64,000 bases of DNA from Mugil cephalus (taxonomy: Eukaryota; Chordata; Actinopteri; Mugiliformes; Mugilidae), in contig NC_061789.1 of the NCBI RefSeq assembly GCF_022458985.1, forward strand, positions 10,546,357 through 10,610,356. The letters run 5' to 3'. The position numbers and the translations under genes were made by a program. The notes under the pieces are model-generated. The model did no database searches. It worked only from the letters and a program-made list of their open reading frames with translations, and had not been told where the DNA came from. Positions 56,301 to 64,000 of the stretch are shown piece after piece. Each line of letters opens with the position of its first letter. Positions within the stretch are counted from its first letter, which is position 1.

Positions 56301-57072
56301 CGGCCGTGTTTACTTTGCGCTGTTAAGCTAACAATATCGGAGGCCCCGTGCGTGCACTTGTGCTCAAATAAACCTTTTTTGTGGTTTGCTTCAGTGTACG
56401 CTGAACTTTATGAACCCAATATTGCACGCGGCTGTGTCTTCAGGTAAAACGTAAAATGTTTTTTCCTGTCGTTCCCCGTTCGACTGGAGCAGCGAGTGTA
56501 GCCTCAAGTTAGCTCTAACTCGGTGATGCTTGGCTGCTTTGACGCTATTTTCTTAATTATTCTCATTGCTTTGCGGCAAAGCAACACCACAGCACCGGAA
56601 GCAGCACGTCTAAATCCACCATTCCCCCTTTTAGAGGCATAATAAAAACAACACGAAGGATAAAACCCATTACTAGCCGCTTAGCTCGGCAGCTAAGTCA
56701 AACTAGGCCAGGATTCGCTCAGCATGACGATTAGCCGAATGCTAACGATGCTGTTCTGGAGCATATCCTGCAGCCTTGGACCACCCAGTGCTGCTAAACT
56801 GAATTGCCGACACACAATAACATTAAAAACAGATGCAACGCTGCGTGTTTAGCTGGTGAAATGTTGCTCCGTTAGCCGGACCGGGCTCGCTGGCTAACAG
56901 CGGTGGTGGTGGTGGTGGTGGCTGCTGGTTTTCTTACTCCGGTGTCGTTGGGGTCCTTTTTCCAGAACAATTGGGAGCAGTGGCCGAAAGACTCTGTCGA
57001 TGTCACATAGTTCACTCCGTTTCTATCTTGAAAGTCTCCATGCGTGCTGCCGGTATTTGTCCTGGCGTACAT
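45640..57072 (-). CDS. C2H2 zinc-finger protein with duplicated finger-tail exon and Gln tract
   Basis: A presumed nuclear DNA-binding protein, rebuilt as seven exons whose phases all agree: 57072..56938, 55176..54911, 54826..54580, 52201..52112, 49900..49676, 49586..49407 and 45807..45640. That gives 436 residues, or 406 if exon 4 is skipped. Exon 1 starts at an ATG preceded in frame by TGA. A Ser-rich stretch (about 55-78) and an Ala/Pro patch precede three canonical C2H2 fingers: C108-C111-H124-H128, C135-C138-H151-H155 and C162-C165-H178-H182. A fourth module (C191-C194...H207-R-C209) is truncated, and exon 4 repeats it (C221-C224...H237-R-C239). A 15-Gln tract (260-274), a Ser-rich segment and a short conserved-looking tail ending SLYNQ follow. 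Linkers are not TGEKP. I do not recognise the orthologue; ZNF646- or ZNF574-type multi-finger proteins have similar finger spacing, but this is not a firm match. Confidence 0.85.
46257..46702. mobile_element. MITE with ACTACAGGGCAAA terminal inverted repeats
   Basis: Left end TACACTACAGGGCAAAAATT then TTGGAAGCAA; right end on the minus strand CACTTCAGGGCAAACGTTTG then GAAGCTA. Ends pair over about 28 bp with a few mismatches, about 440 bp apart, near TA dinucleotides. This is typical of non-autonomous Tc1/mariner relatives. There is no ORF inside. Confidence 0.6.
46918..47308. mobile_element. MITE with CACTCAGTRTGTTTAYATG ends
   Basis: Left end CACTCAGTATGTTTATATGT; right end on the minus strand CACTCAGTGTGTTTACATGC. 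Near-perfect inverted ends enclose about 350 bp without an ORF. Elements whose ends read GTTTACATGCAC are common in vertebrate genomes; the superfamily (perhaps hAT-like) is not settled here. The right end abuts the CTG repeat. Confidence 0.6.
47311..47339. repeat. (CTG)n, CAG in transcript sense
   Basis: Nine to ten pure CTG units in intron 6 of the zinc-finger gene, touching the right end of the MITE at 46918-47308. Confidence 0.9.
48393..48884. mobile_element. Internally deleted Tc1-like element
   Basis: Left end TACAACACCGGTCAAAAGTT then TTAGAACA; right end on the minus strand TACACTACCGGTCAAAGGTT then TTAGAACAC. The ends match a fish Tc1-like family. Near the left end, CAGCAAGATAATGACCCAAA would encode QQDNDPK, the transposase motif containing the second catalytic Asp region. 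The rest of the transposase is deleted or decayed, so the element is dead. Confidence 0.7.
49407..49586 (-). CDS. Zinc-finger gene exon 6: Ser-rich exon
   Basis: 180 nt (60 codons), phase 0 to 0. The acceptor is a tandem CAGCAG, so a form three bases longer with an extra Gln is possible. The donor is CCCATG|GTAGGA. It encodes a Ser-rich region and a more complex end (LLQPLVPEVKEMSSGYTRLS). The intron before it is only 89 nt. Confidence 0.82.
49676..49900 (-). CDS. Zinc-finger gene exon 5: poly-Gln exon
   Basis: 225 nt (75 codons). The acceptor is CTCCGTCCAG|TCTGGC and the donor is CCCCACCAG|GTAGGC, phase 0 at both ends. It encodes SGGRRSNFSNARR, then 15 Gln from mixed CAG/CAA codons, then a Gln/Gly/Ser/Pro-rich stretch (NNASSMMQAQ...SVPDPHQ). 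The interrupted codon pattern argues for a selected Gln tract rather than a pure unstable repeat. Confidence 0.85.
50356..50500. mobile_element. Solo end of a Tc1-like element
   Basis: ATCAGGCATAACATTATGAC then CACCTT is the terminal repeat of a common fish DNA transposon, followed by about 120 bp that resemble its subterminal part (GGCGTCCTGTGGTGTCTGGT). The opposite end is absent nearby, so this is a truncated remnant in intron 4 of the zinc-finger gene. Confidence 0.5.
52047..52079. repeat. (CAA)n/(CA)n repeat beside duplicate exon 4
   Basis: In transcript sense a (GU)n followed by (GUU)n tract 33 nt or more downstream of the exon 4 donor. With the GU-rich stretch 52211-52262 on the upstream side it brackets the exon. 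Confidence 0.85.
52112..52201 (-). CDS. Zinc-finger gene exon 4: 30-codon duplicate of the exon 3 tail
   Basis: 90 nt, phase 0 to 0, acceptor TTCATAAG|AACCGG and donor AAAAACCAG|GTTGGT. It aligns without gaps to the last 30 codons of exon 3: 25 of 30 residues identical, 10 codons changed silently and 5 changing the residue (Asp to Asn, Cys to Phe, Glu to Asp, Thr to Ser, Ser to Lys). The Cys, His and final Cys positions are kept. Both splice sites are weaker than those of exon 3 and both flanks are UG-rich, suggesting a regulated cassette exon. Expression is not shown by the sequence. Confidence 0.65.
54580..54826 (-). CDS. Zinc-finger gene exon 3: fingers 2, 3 and module 4a
   Basis: 247 nt. 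The acceptor is CGCCACCAG|GTGCGAC and the donor is TCCAACCAG|GTAGGT, phase 0. It encodes finger 2 (CDFC...LRNHMRIH), finger 3 (CDLC...LRNHQRIH), a DDGP linker and CPSC...LAQHRC. That last module has His-x-Cys in place of a full zinc ligand pair. Its last 90 nt are the source of exon 4. Confidence 0.92.
54911..55176 (-). CDS. Zinc-finger gene exon 2: Ser-rich region and finger 1
   Basis: 266 nt. The acceptor is TCTGACGCAG|CCAAGT and the donor is GACTTCAG|GTACTGG, splitting an Arg codon. It encodes a Ser-rich run, an Ala/Pro patch, an acidic DDMESDE segment and finger 1 (YVCDLC...LLNHKLTH). Confidence 0.88.
55640..55930. mobile_element. Partial MITE, TTAGGTACAC family
   Basis: The right end CTAGTGCACCTAATGTACTG (55915-55934) is a diverged terminal repeat of the family at 34350, and CCACAGACCACATCCTCCAA (about 55800) matches its subterminal block. 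The left end is not identified. It sits in intron 1 of the zinc-finger gene. Confidence 0.4.
55970..55993. repeat. (AT)n microsatellite
   Basis: Twelve AT units in intron 1 of the zinc-finger gene. A second AT run lies at 55599-55619. Confidence 0.85.
56938..57072 (-). CDS. Zinc-finger gene coding exon 1
   Basis: 45 codons from MYARTNTGST to KKDPNDTG, with donor ACCGGA|GTAAGAA in phase 0. An in-frame TGA four codons before the ATG makes this the first possible start. The segment has no known domain. A (GGT)n run begins about 16 nt into the intron. Confidence 0.75.
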
Positions 57073-57260
57073 CGTCGGTTTTCAGATTCTTCGACTCTTT
57101 TTTTTATTAGTTGAAAAGAAACAGGGCCGCTTTGTCGGGATCTTCTTCCGAAAAGAAAAATATTACTTCTGTGAAATGAGCGTTTTGGCGGCGGACATAT
57201 TGATGCATGTGAGGCATTACCGCCGCCTGCTGGCCTGGAGTGTAACAACACATATGAATA
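57073..57260 (-). promoter_or_regulatory. Probable promoter/5'UTR of the zinc-finger gene
   Basis: Region directly upstream of the exon 1 ATG, with CCGCCGCC and AAAACGC motifs and a modest CG content that extends across exon 1 into intron 1 (to about 56250). There is no TATA box. Start site unknown. Confidence 0.35.
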
Positions 57261-57879
57261 AAATAATAAATAAATACATAAAAGTACCAAAACATAACAA
57301 AACATAACTCTGAGTCTGAATTTCAAGAATAGACTCAAGGAAAAAGTCATAATTCTGACTTTGTTCTCAAACTTTTGTTTATTATTCTAACAATAATGAC
57401 AAAGAATAGAGGAAAGTTTGAGGTCAAATGTCAGAAGACTTCGTAAAAGAATTAATAAATAAATTCACAATTATCACTTAATTCTCTTAAAAATGTCATA
57501 ATCCTTTAGCTTCTAACATCTGTAGTCGAGGTCACATTTCAGATGTCTAACAGCTCCACAAATGAATGATAGTTCTTCCATTTTTTTCTAAACATGTTTT
57601 GATTTCACTTACTGTTCCATTACCTTTCAAAAAATAAAGATTAAAGATGGAACTGAAAAAGGTTTTGCACATTTTTTTTTCTTCTTCTAACAGAGGGAGC
57701 CATTTCTTTAATTCTTATTTACTTCAGTATATTTCTATTTAGGATTTTCACTTGTAATGTGGGATTTTTGAATTTGTAATGACTGATATAAGGTGTTGGT
57801 TCCCATTTTTATAAAGGAGGTGTTTTCCACTAACTCAGGAACGGGGCAGAAAATCCATGAAACAAAAAGGCCATGGTTG

Positions 57880-57905
57880 TCATGCCAAAGCAAATGGATT
57901 TTATT
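57880..57905 (-). terminator. rab11fip4: Candidate rab11fip4 polyadenylation signal
   Basis: AATAAA on the minus strand (57905-57900) is followed about 40 nt downstream in transcript sense by the U-rich GGCCTTTTTGTTTCATGG, the usual arrangement of a cleavage/polyadenylation site. It would give a 2.5-kb 3'UTR and ends about 0.8 kb before the zinc-finger gene start. Other AATAAA copies exist, so the choice is tentative. Confidence 0.3.
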
Positions 57906-58254
57906 TACACATTTAGTCACCCATAGTTCTACTTAAGTGGTACACAAGTGAAAGAAATAAGCGTGTGTGAACTGTGACAAACTATATTTTTCTTCCACCG
58001 TGTTTAAAGTCTGTGTAAAGCAGTCACACCGGCCGAAGAATAACCTGGCGACGAACCGAAAGTGAAAATTAAATTAGGTTTCAAAAGTATCTCACAATCT
58101 TGATGTAAACATCAGTCAGTGGTCTTTGCTATATTGAATGTAGGTAAGGATTACCCTTGGAGGAATATATATTCTGGTATTAACCATTACTGGCGATAAA
58201 AAGGATGCTAGGCTACATGCTACGTAGTAGTTTATTTAGGAGAATGGACAAAGT

Positions 58255-58460
58255 TAGAGTGATAACATAAGGCAACTTACACTGTAAAACACCCACTGGT
58301 GGGTGTGAACTGCAGACATTGGCACTAGATATACTCTGAATGCTTCAGCATACCAAGAGATTCTGGACAATCCCATGCTCCAAACTTTGTGGGAACAGTT
58401 TGGGGATGTTCCATCTCCTTCCTGGTCCAACATGACCGTGAACCAGTGCAGAGTGTATGA
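58255..58460 (+). mobile_element. Tc1/mariner transposase fragment (decayed)
   Basis: TTTGTGGGAACAGTTTGGGG then ATGTTCC...TCCAACATGACCGTG is a recognisable piece of a fish Tc1-like transposase gene: the segment before the QHD-type catalytic motif, here changed to SNMTVNQ. It lies between the zinc-finger gene promoter and rab11fip4. No terminal repeats were found. It is a pseudogene fragment. Confidence 0.55.
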
Positions 58461-60453
58461 TGAAAGCACAGCTAGCTAGCAAACCAACGCTGTGGTAGCT
58501 TTCAATAAAACAGGAGCAACACAGACGCTAATGAACTTTAATGTCATATTATTAACAGGGGGGTAGTGTAATGTTATGTTGCTATAGCTGCATGATTTCA
58601 GACCCAGGTGAAAATTTCCGAAAACACAAAAGCCATGAAAGCCACTTTAATGTGGCAGTAATTTACTAACATGTATATAACATGTTGAGAAACCAATTCT
58701 GAATTTCCTTTACACAGACTTTAAAATGATTATTCCAGGTGAATACACTTTGGCTAAGACACAGGTGTGTTATATCTATATATGTATATATATATATTAT
58801 AATCTACACATATTTAGTGTCAAACCTCTCACAGAGGCTTTTTTAATAAGTGACTTGCACGTAAACAGTGTAACTATATTCTGTACAACATTTACAACGT
58901 ATGAAATACACAAATACAGTGTCAGAAAATAAAAATGAGTAGAAAATGAGTAGAAAATGTGCATAAACATAAACGTGGAAGAACCGAAAATAAATAAATA
59001 AATATGAAAATATGACTTTGTGAACATTTAGTGCAATGGAGCAAAACTAGTTTGATTTGCAACACGTCATCGTTCACTGTGACACACCTGTGGAGCACCT
59101 TTCTGGTTTCTAGCTTATCTAGGTGAGTGTGTGTGAAAAAAATATATATTTAAGGTTAATATTTAATTTGAAGTGTAACTAGTAAAGGGATTCTTTCAAT
59201 GGCCTCTGAATTCTGAGGTGGTTCTTTATACTAGAGATCAATAGCTACATTTACACGGGCAATACTTCCTTCAGCAGGTGGAAATTATTTTTGCTTTATT
59301 GATCAAATTAAATTTAATCAATATTCTCTCACTCTGTGGTGGAAGTAGCGTCCATGTGAGCGTAGCAACAGGGAAGTTTAATTATTTCATATGGATCGTT
59401 TTAAACGATCCTCATTAATACGTCCGTAAAATCTGATTCGAGACGTTTCTGTGAGTTTAATAGTTTGGGAAGCAAGTGAAGGACCAAGCTGCGTTCAAGG
59501 TGTAAACAAGTGTTTCATTTTTTTTTCACAACTCTTCAAATCCATTTCCAACAGATCCGTGCTCCTTTGTTGCATTCGCTTGATATGTACGTAAACCATT
59601 CAACTCAGTAGAGTGTGATAGCCTAAAGTGAACAATGCTTTTTTTTTTTTTGTTTACTCTCACTCATCAAATTCAAGTAGTTTCAAGTGTACAATGAAAA
59701 AACACCGGTGGATAGGTTCAAATATGGCACAGTAGCTCGACGGTGATCGACAGACGGACTTACAAACGGTAAATTCAGGTGAAATGTGGCGACTGGCTGC
59801 TGGAGGGGTGGAGATATACATTTGTGTGTGCGTCCACATGACTACATTTGTTAGCAACAGTTTCAGAGACATTCATTATTCGAGCTCTGGTTCAGAGTTG
59901 TAATCCTTAAGATTTTCATAATATCAAACCCTGGTATGCGTCATTTAAAAAAAAAAAAAAAGCCATTACACTCTGTGATCATAGCTTTATACAGTAGATA
60001 TTGTTTTGGCAGCCATTCCTGCACTGGATTCAAACAGCCTTCATACGTATTCGGAGGAATTCGGCGGAAGCTGAACATTAGCTGAACAGATCCGACAGTT
60101 TCTAGCTCATATTAAAAGCCTTCAACTGAAACACAGGGCAGCTTTTATTGTGAAGGAAAATGCAATGTGTAAGAGGTCGGCACACACTGCATTTTTGATG
60201 AGATATTTTGAGCGGCGACTACTTTCTCGTGAAGCAGAATGAAATTCAGTTACTCGTAGCACGATGGAAAACAGCCGCTGCCGACTTCCTCAAAGCGATG
60301 CACAAGCTGCAGCTCAGAGGCCAGAGACCAGAAACCAGAGACCAGGACGGGAATCTTAAGGATTACATCTTTAACACGTAGGCCAACGTTAAGATATTGG
60401 TAGATTGGCACAACTACACTAATACGAGAGAGTGTGGAGGGCGTGTGTGACGT

Positions 60454-60570
60454 CTAACTCTTGATCTCCAGGATGGAGGGGTTGTGGTCGAGAATGGCCA
60501 GAATGATTTTGTCCATGTACTGCCTCAGACGCAGGTTGATCTCCTCCTGCTCCTTCAGGGCGTCGACGAG
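60454..60570 (-). CDS. rab11fip4: rab11fip4 last coding exon: FIP Rab11-binding domain
   Basis: 117 nt including the TAG stop at 60456-60454, acceptor TTCTCTCAG|CTCGTC. It encodes LVDALKEQEEINLRLRQ then YMDKIILAILDHNPSILEIK and a final Ser. The Tyr-Met-Asp and NPSILE positions are the Rab11 contact and C-terminal hook of the FIP-RBD family. Human FIP4 ends in His instead of Ser, as I recall. Confidence 0.95.
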   Translation of the reverse strand, partial: LVDALKEQEEINLRLRQYMDKIILAILDHNPSILEIKS

Positions 60571-60615
60571 CTGAGAGAAGCAGGACGGAAGAGAAATAGA
60601 TTAGTGGTCGTATAA

Positions 60616-60646
<31 letters not shown>

Positions 60647-60897
60647 ATAGATTCATCCCCCAGTGAGAAGCTGACCTCATCTCTGGACGCATTGTCAATC
60701 TCGGCCGCCAGGCACTGGGCTTTGGTGTGACAAGAAAACAGACTTTTAGCCTCGTATAAACTCAGACTCAGAATCTGAGCGTTCAGGTCGTCGTTCTGAT
60801 CCCGTAGCTTGTGGTTCTCCTAAAGAAACAAAGAGGCGTCAAGTCCACGGGTTCTTTCTTCCACTGGATTCAGTGTTAATAAAGTAACAGTGAGAGT

Positions 60898-60942
<45 letters not shown>

Positions 60943-63832
60943 ACCTGTTTCAGTCTCTTGACTTCATGCTCCATTTCCATCTCCCTGGTCTTTGCGTTAT
61001 ACTCAGACAGCCCCTTTCCTTTTCCAGGATGCTCCATCTCCAGCTTAAACAGCTGCAGATACTCCAGCTCCCGGCGGAGATCATCGATCAACTACAGAAA
61101 AAAAAAAAGATTCGGTTAAACAGATGTCTGGAATATTTGCCATGTTGACGTTAATACAGATAGTAGTGCAGTGTCTAATATTATGCTAATTATTATAAGG
61201 AAGCTGTCTACAACAAGGGGACCCCACCTCCTGCATAGACTCTTTTTCCTTTTGGAATGCATTGCGATTGTGCCAGAGCTTCTCCATGATCTTCCTGTAC
61301 AGATCCATCTCATCTTTCAGCCTTAGACTGGTGTCCTCCAGCTTGTCAGTCATCCTCTGCTTCTCCTTCAGAGAAAAAAGAAAAGAAGCAAATCAAATTA
61401 TCACCACTTTCTCACACGACCCTTTATTTAATCACGAAACATCGCTGAGAATATTTTGTTGTGTCGTTGTGTAGTGTCATGGCAAAAAAATGTAAAGGCA
61501 ACAATGATGGAGACAAATAAAATAAAACACGAGCCAAAAAACAAACAAACAAAAAAACTTTACCTCATTCCAGACGGCACAGAACATAACTATTCGTACA
61601 CCTGTTACTTTTGTATATAAATAAAGGATCGATTTTAGGATAATTATAATACAGTATTTTAAAATAGGAGCAGCTGTCATCAAACTAAGGGACGATAAAA
61701 CAAGCCTCCGTTTAATCAGGACAGAGAAATGCTAAATATGGAGCCTAAAAGAAAAAGTTTGTAACAAATATTCATCAGTTTTATATTGATCTATTAAAAA
61801 TATGAGGGATTTTTTTGCTCCTTCTTAGAATTTGTCATAGGCGCATTGTAATAAATTATGATGTCATCTGCATAGTGGCACAAGGTAATTATTGACCAAT
61901 AGGATGTAAGTGAATACAGGGTGATAGTGGTCAAATTCTCAAATAATTGCCAATATTATATTGTGTGGTAGCCTTTCAGTGTGTACACTTCATTTTATAT
62001 TTAAATACTTCTTTAACAATTTGAGTTATGTATTTACTTATTTATTTGAGTTTTGGTCGCTGTCTGATCGGCTGCATATTTTGAATAATTCAATTAATGT
62101 TCCAAGACTTCAGCTCAACGACTATGATGTTTTTAATTCTCATAAGAGTAACAGCTGTAGCTACAAAAAAAAAGATCCAAGCTAAGGATGACTTCCACTC
62201 ACCTGGTCCAGTTTCTCTGTCTGAGACTTGAGTCTGCACACGTTTATCTTCATCTCTCCATTTTCTTCTTCCAACTGTTGAACCCTGCGGATGCAGAAAC
62301 ACACAAAGACAAATATTATTCTGTAAAAGTCTTGTTCCCAGTTTGGATTTAATGCATCGCGTGTGAGGAGCTGCGCTCTTCATGCCCTGATCAAACCATT
62401 ACTACGACTTATTTTCAGCGGGATATAATTGAGGTCTGACCAAAATAAAATCGTTCGTCCTTTTCATTTCTTTTTAAGACAAGGAGGGTGCAGATGTTGT
62501 CCAGGTGTTGGATTACTGTTGATCCCTCTCTTGGTGAGTTTACCTGTTACAGAGCAGGTCTCTCTCTGTGTTTCTGTCTCTCTCCATCTTGGTGTAAACC
62601 TCCCGGTGTCTCTTCATCTCCTCCTCCAGACTCTCTGCCGCCTTCGTCTCTGCATCCTTCACCTGCTCCTCCAGCTCGTGCACCCTGCAAACATGAACCG
62701 AGTGAGGAGAGAAAAAAAGAAAAAAGAAAAAGCATTACATGCAATGACTGACACAATGACCAGTAACATCGGCTTCAGACTCAGTTAGATGAGACAAAAT
62801 TACTTCCAGATAAGACGTCTTCATATATGGGAAATGAAGTTTTTCACATGCTAAACACAATTTGTAAAAAAAGCCACACTGAATAATCACATAAGAAAAC
62901 AAGTAAATGTGATACAGATGTGAGAAGGCATTTCATAAAACATAGTATAGAGTACAGGAATCACTGTGCACGTGTGGTTTCCTACCTGTGTACAAGATGT
63001 GTGTTCTCGTGTTTGAGTTTTGACTTGAGGTCACCGTTGGCCAGACTGTCGCTTTCCAACTCCGTCACCTTCTTCTCCAGGTAGCTGACCTGAGCGAGAC
63101 AACAGGAGTTTTGACTCACTGCATGCACAAGGCTATTCTTTACCATTGTTCCAAATATCTGATGTACATTACAAAATCATGAAGCTGCAGCTCAGTGCAT
63201 AAAAGCAGTATGTTCTGAATCCATAATAAATACAAAAATCACACCCAGTTTTCAGTTTATAGTTTCACAAATGAGAAAAAAATCTATGTGAAAGTGGAGT
63301 AAATTGTGGGAAAACACTTCTTCTGCTACAGCTTTTGAGCTTTAAGCACCTTCTAAGCTCATTATCTTTATTTACTACTACACTTTGTTTGTCCGGTTAA
63401 GTAGTTTTAATGGGATTAAGTCTAACTGACTTGCGGATCTTTTTGGCTAATCTAAGCTAATTCTGGTACAAACTCCATATTTACCGTACATACATACATG
63501 AAGATGATGTCAGTCTCACTTTTCTCAAAAGCAAAATGCTTCTTTAAAGCGTTATTCTGCACGGCTGTATCACGTCGAGTGCGAATTACTACGAGTTGAA
63601 TCTCATTTACCCGAGAGAAACCCGCAATAACTGGGCTACACATTTCAAAAACAGAGTCTTATGTCTCCAGAAAAAAGGTACAATGAGAGGATAGATTATT
63701 TGTATGCGTGCGCATCTTTGTACTTTTTCTGTGATGTCGAGGTCGCAGGAGTCGATGCTGTCTGTGAACAAATCCTCGGTGCTGCTGCCCTGACTGGAGC
63801 CGAACACGCTGTGGTTGGCCTGGAACAGCTGG
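60454..63832 (-). CDS. rab11fip4: rab11fip4 3' part: coiled coil and Rab11-binding domain
   Basis: Class II Rab11 family-interacting protein 4 binds active Rab11 (and Arf-type GTPases in the family) on recycling endosomes and works in endosome traffic and cytokinesis. Eight exons encode the last 326 residues: 63832..63724, 63089..62986, 62684..62544, 62284..62203, 61365..61228, 61091..60945, 60819..60676 and 60570..60454. All borders are GT-AG and all phases agree. The protein is heptad-rich coiled coil throughout, with family signatures CDLDITEK, LESDSLANGDLKSKLK, LKDEMDLYRK, DQNDDLNAQILSLSLYEAK and EIDNASRDE. The C-terminal FIP-RBD contains YMDKIILAILDHNPSILEIK. That sequence, with YMDK and AILDHN, fits FIP4 rather than FIP3 (YIDR, AIMETN). 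The N-terminal EF-hand region lies off the right edge. I cannot tell whether this is the a or b teleost copy. Confidence 0.93.
60614..60650. repeat. rab11fip4: (AAAT)n microsatellite in rab11fip4 intron
   Basis: Nine AAAT units within the 105-nt last intron of rab11fip4, filling a third of it. Confidence 0.9.
60676..60819 (-). CDS. rab11fip4: rab11fip4 exon (ENHKLRDQND...NASRDE)
   Basis: 144 nt (48 codons), phase 0, acceptor TTCTTTAG|GAGAAC, donor GATGAG|GTCAGC. It encodes DQNDDLNAQILSLSLYEAK and LAAEIDNASRDE, near-invariant in FIP3/FIP4. Confidence 0.94.
60897..60942. repeat. rab11fip4: (GT)n, (CA)n in transcript sense, at a rab11fip4 donor
   Basis: About 21 GT units ending directly at the splice donor of the exon 60945-61091. 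In the pre-mRNA the intron therefore begins GUCC followed by (AC)n. Confidence 0.92.
60945..61091 (-). CDS. rab11fip4: rab11fip4 exon (LIDDLRRELE...VKRLKQ)
   Basis: 147 nt (49 codons), phase 0. The acceptor is TTCTGTAG|TTGATC. The donor CTGAAACAG|GTCCAC departs from consensus at +3 and +4 and runs straight into a (CA)n tract in transcript sense. It encodes LEYLQLFKLEMEHPGKGKG and EHEVKRLKQ. Confidence 0.92.
61228..61365 (-). CDS. rab11fip4: rab11fip4 exon (EKQRMTDKLE...ESMQE)
   Basis: 138 nt (46 codons), phase 0 at both ends. The acceptor is TCTCTGAAG|GAGAAG and the donor is CAGGAG|GTGGGG. It contains the strongly conserved LEDTSLRLKDEMDLYRKIM segment of FIP3/FIP4. Confidence 0.93.
62203..62284 (-). 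CDS. rab11fip4: rab11fip4 exon (VQQLEEENGE...TEKLDQ)
   Basis: 82 nt, acceptor CATCCGCAG|GGTTCA, donor GGACCAG|GTGAGT. It encodes VQQLEEENGEMKINV and LKSQTEKLDQ, matching the FIP4 coiled coil. Too short to be found by ORF length. Confidence 0.92.
62544..62684 (-). CDS. rab11fip4: rab11fip4 exon (VHELEEQVKD...LLCNR)
   Basis: 141 nt, acceptor TGTTTGCAG|GGTGCA, donor TGTAACAG|GTAAAC, with split Arg codons at both ends. It is a highly charged coiled coil (EEEMKRHREVYTKMERDR). Confidence 0.92.
62986..63089 (-). CDS. rab11fip4: rab11fip4 exon (VSYLEKKVTE...LVHR)
   Basis: 104 nt, acceptor CTCGCTCAG|GTCAGC, donor GTACACAG|GTAGG, ending two bases into an Arg codon. It encodes coiled coil with the family motif NGDLKSKLKHENTHLVH. 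Confidence 0.92.
63724..63832 (-). CDS. rab11fip4: rab11fip4 exon (QLFQANHSVF...DITEK)
   Basis: 109 nt. The acceptor is CCTTGCAG|CCAGCTG, with its first base completing a codon from the exon outside the window. The donor ACAGAAAAA|GTACAAAG is weak, but its phase 0 joins perfectly to VSYLEKK of the next exon. It encodes an acidic Ser-rich linker leading into the coiled coil. Confidence 0.88.
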
Positions 63833-64000
63833 CTGCAAGGAGGAGAGGAAACGTCAGAAACCGACGGCTCAGACGGAGCACGTTTCCCGTTAGACGACAC
63901 GATGATGGATGGATGTTCAGCCTTTCATTTTAGTGCTAATAAATTCATATAACTCATTTGTGTGATGAATTCTGTACACGTCCCCCTTTTTGTAATGAAA

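Larger units (their letters stand above)
57261..60453 (-). other. rab11fip4: rab11fip4 3'UTR (probable) and intergenic spacer
   Basis: Non-coding, AT-rich. The rab11fip4 3'UTR begins at 60453 and runs to lower coordinates; its end is unknown. Candidate AATAAA signals on the minus strand lie at 60149-60144 and 57905-57900. The interval carries a Tc1 fragment at 58255-58460 and an AT repeat near 58775. Confidence 0.5.

Overview
The window is nuclear DNA of a vertebrate, most likely a teleost fish. It is intron-rich and AT-leaning, with dense (CA)n and (GT)n microsatellites, Tc1-like inverted-repeat elements and LINE-like 3' tails of fish type. The coding exons are islands with GT-AG borders. 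No prokaryotic genes, CRISPR array, rRNA or convincing tRNA was seen. All three recognised genes lie on the minus strand.

Layout: (1) 1-30935 is the 5' part of igf2bp1, an insulin-like growth factor 2 mRNA-binding protein. Exon 1 (30761-30935) and exon 2 (29538-29598) encode most of RRM1. The remaining ~29.5 kb to the left edge is read as intron 2, because no further exon was found. (2) 31000-45639 is intergenic. It holds GC-rich patches, two copies of an inverted-repeat MITE, a perfect 18-bp hairpin and several microsatellites. (3) 45640-57072 is a seven-exon C2H2 zinc-finger gene that I could reconstruct phase by phase (406 or 436 codons). It has three canonical fingers, a truncated fourth CxxC...HxC module, a 15-Gln tract and Ser-rich tails. 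I do not recognise its orthologue. (4) 57073-60453 is intergenic DNA plus the probable 3'UTR of the next gene. (5) 60454-63832 holds the last eight coding exons of rab11fip4, encoding the coiled coil and the C-terminal Rab11-binding domain; the 5' part lies off the right edge.

The strongest unusual signal is in the zinc-finger gene. The last 30 codons of its finger exon recur 2.4 kb downstream as a free-standing 90-nt, phase 0-0 exon (52112-52201). Ten codons differ only synonymously, against five that change the residue, so the copy looks coding and selected. It sits between UG-rich repeats and could be included or skipped without a frameshift. Other points of note are a (CA)n tract starting 3 nt after a rab11fip4 splice donor, a MEF2/octamer/ZNF143-like motif cluster in the igf2bp1 intron, and three inverted-repeat elements inside one zinc-finger-gene intron.

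The three genes have no shared pathway visible here. IGF2BP1 acts in mRNA stability and transport, the zinc-finger protein is a presumed nuclear regulator, and Rab11-FIP4 acts in recycling-endosome traffic. Their common strand and neighbourhood reflect chromosomal linkage only.
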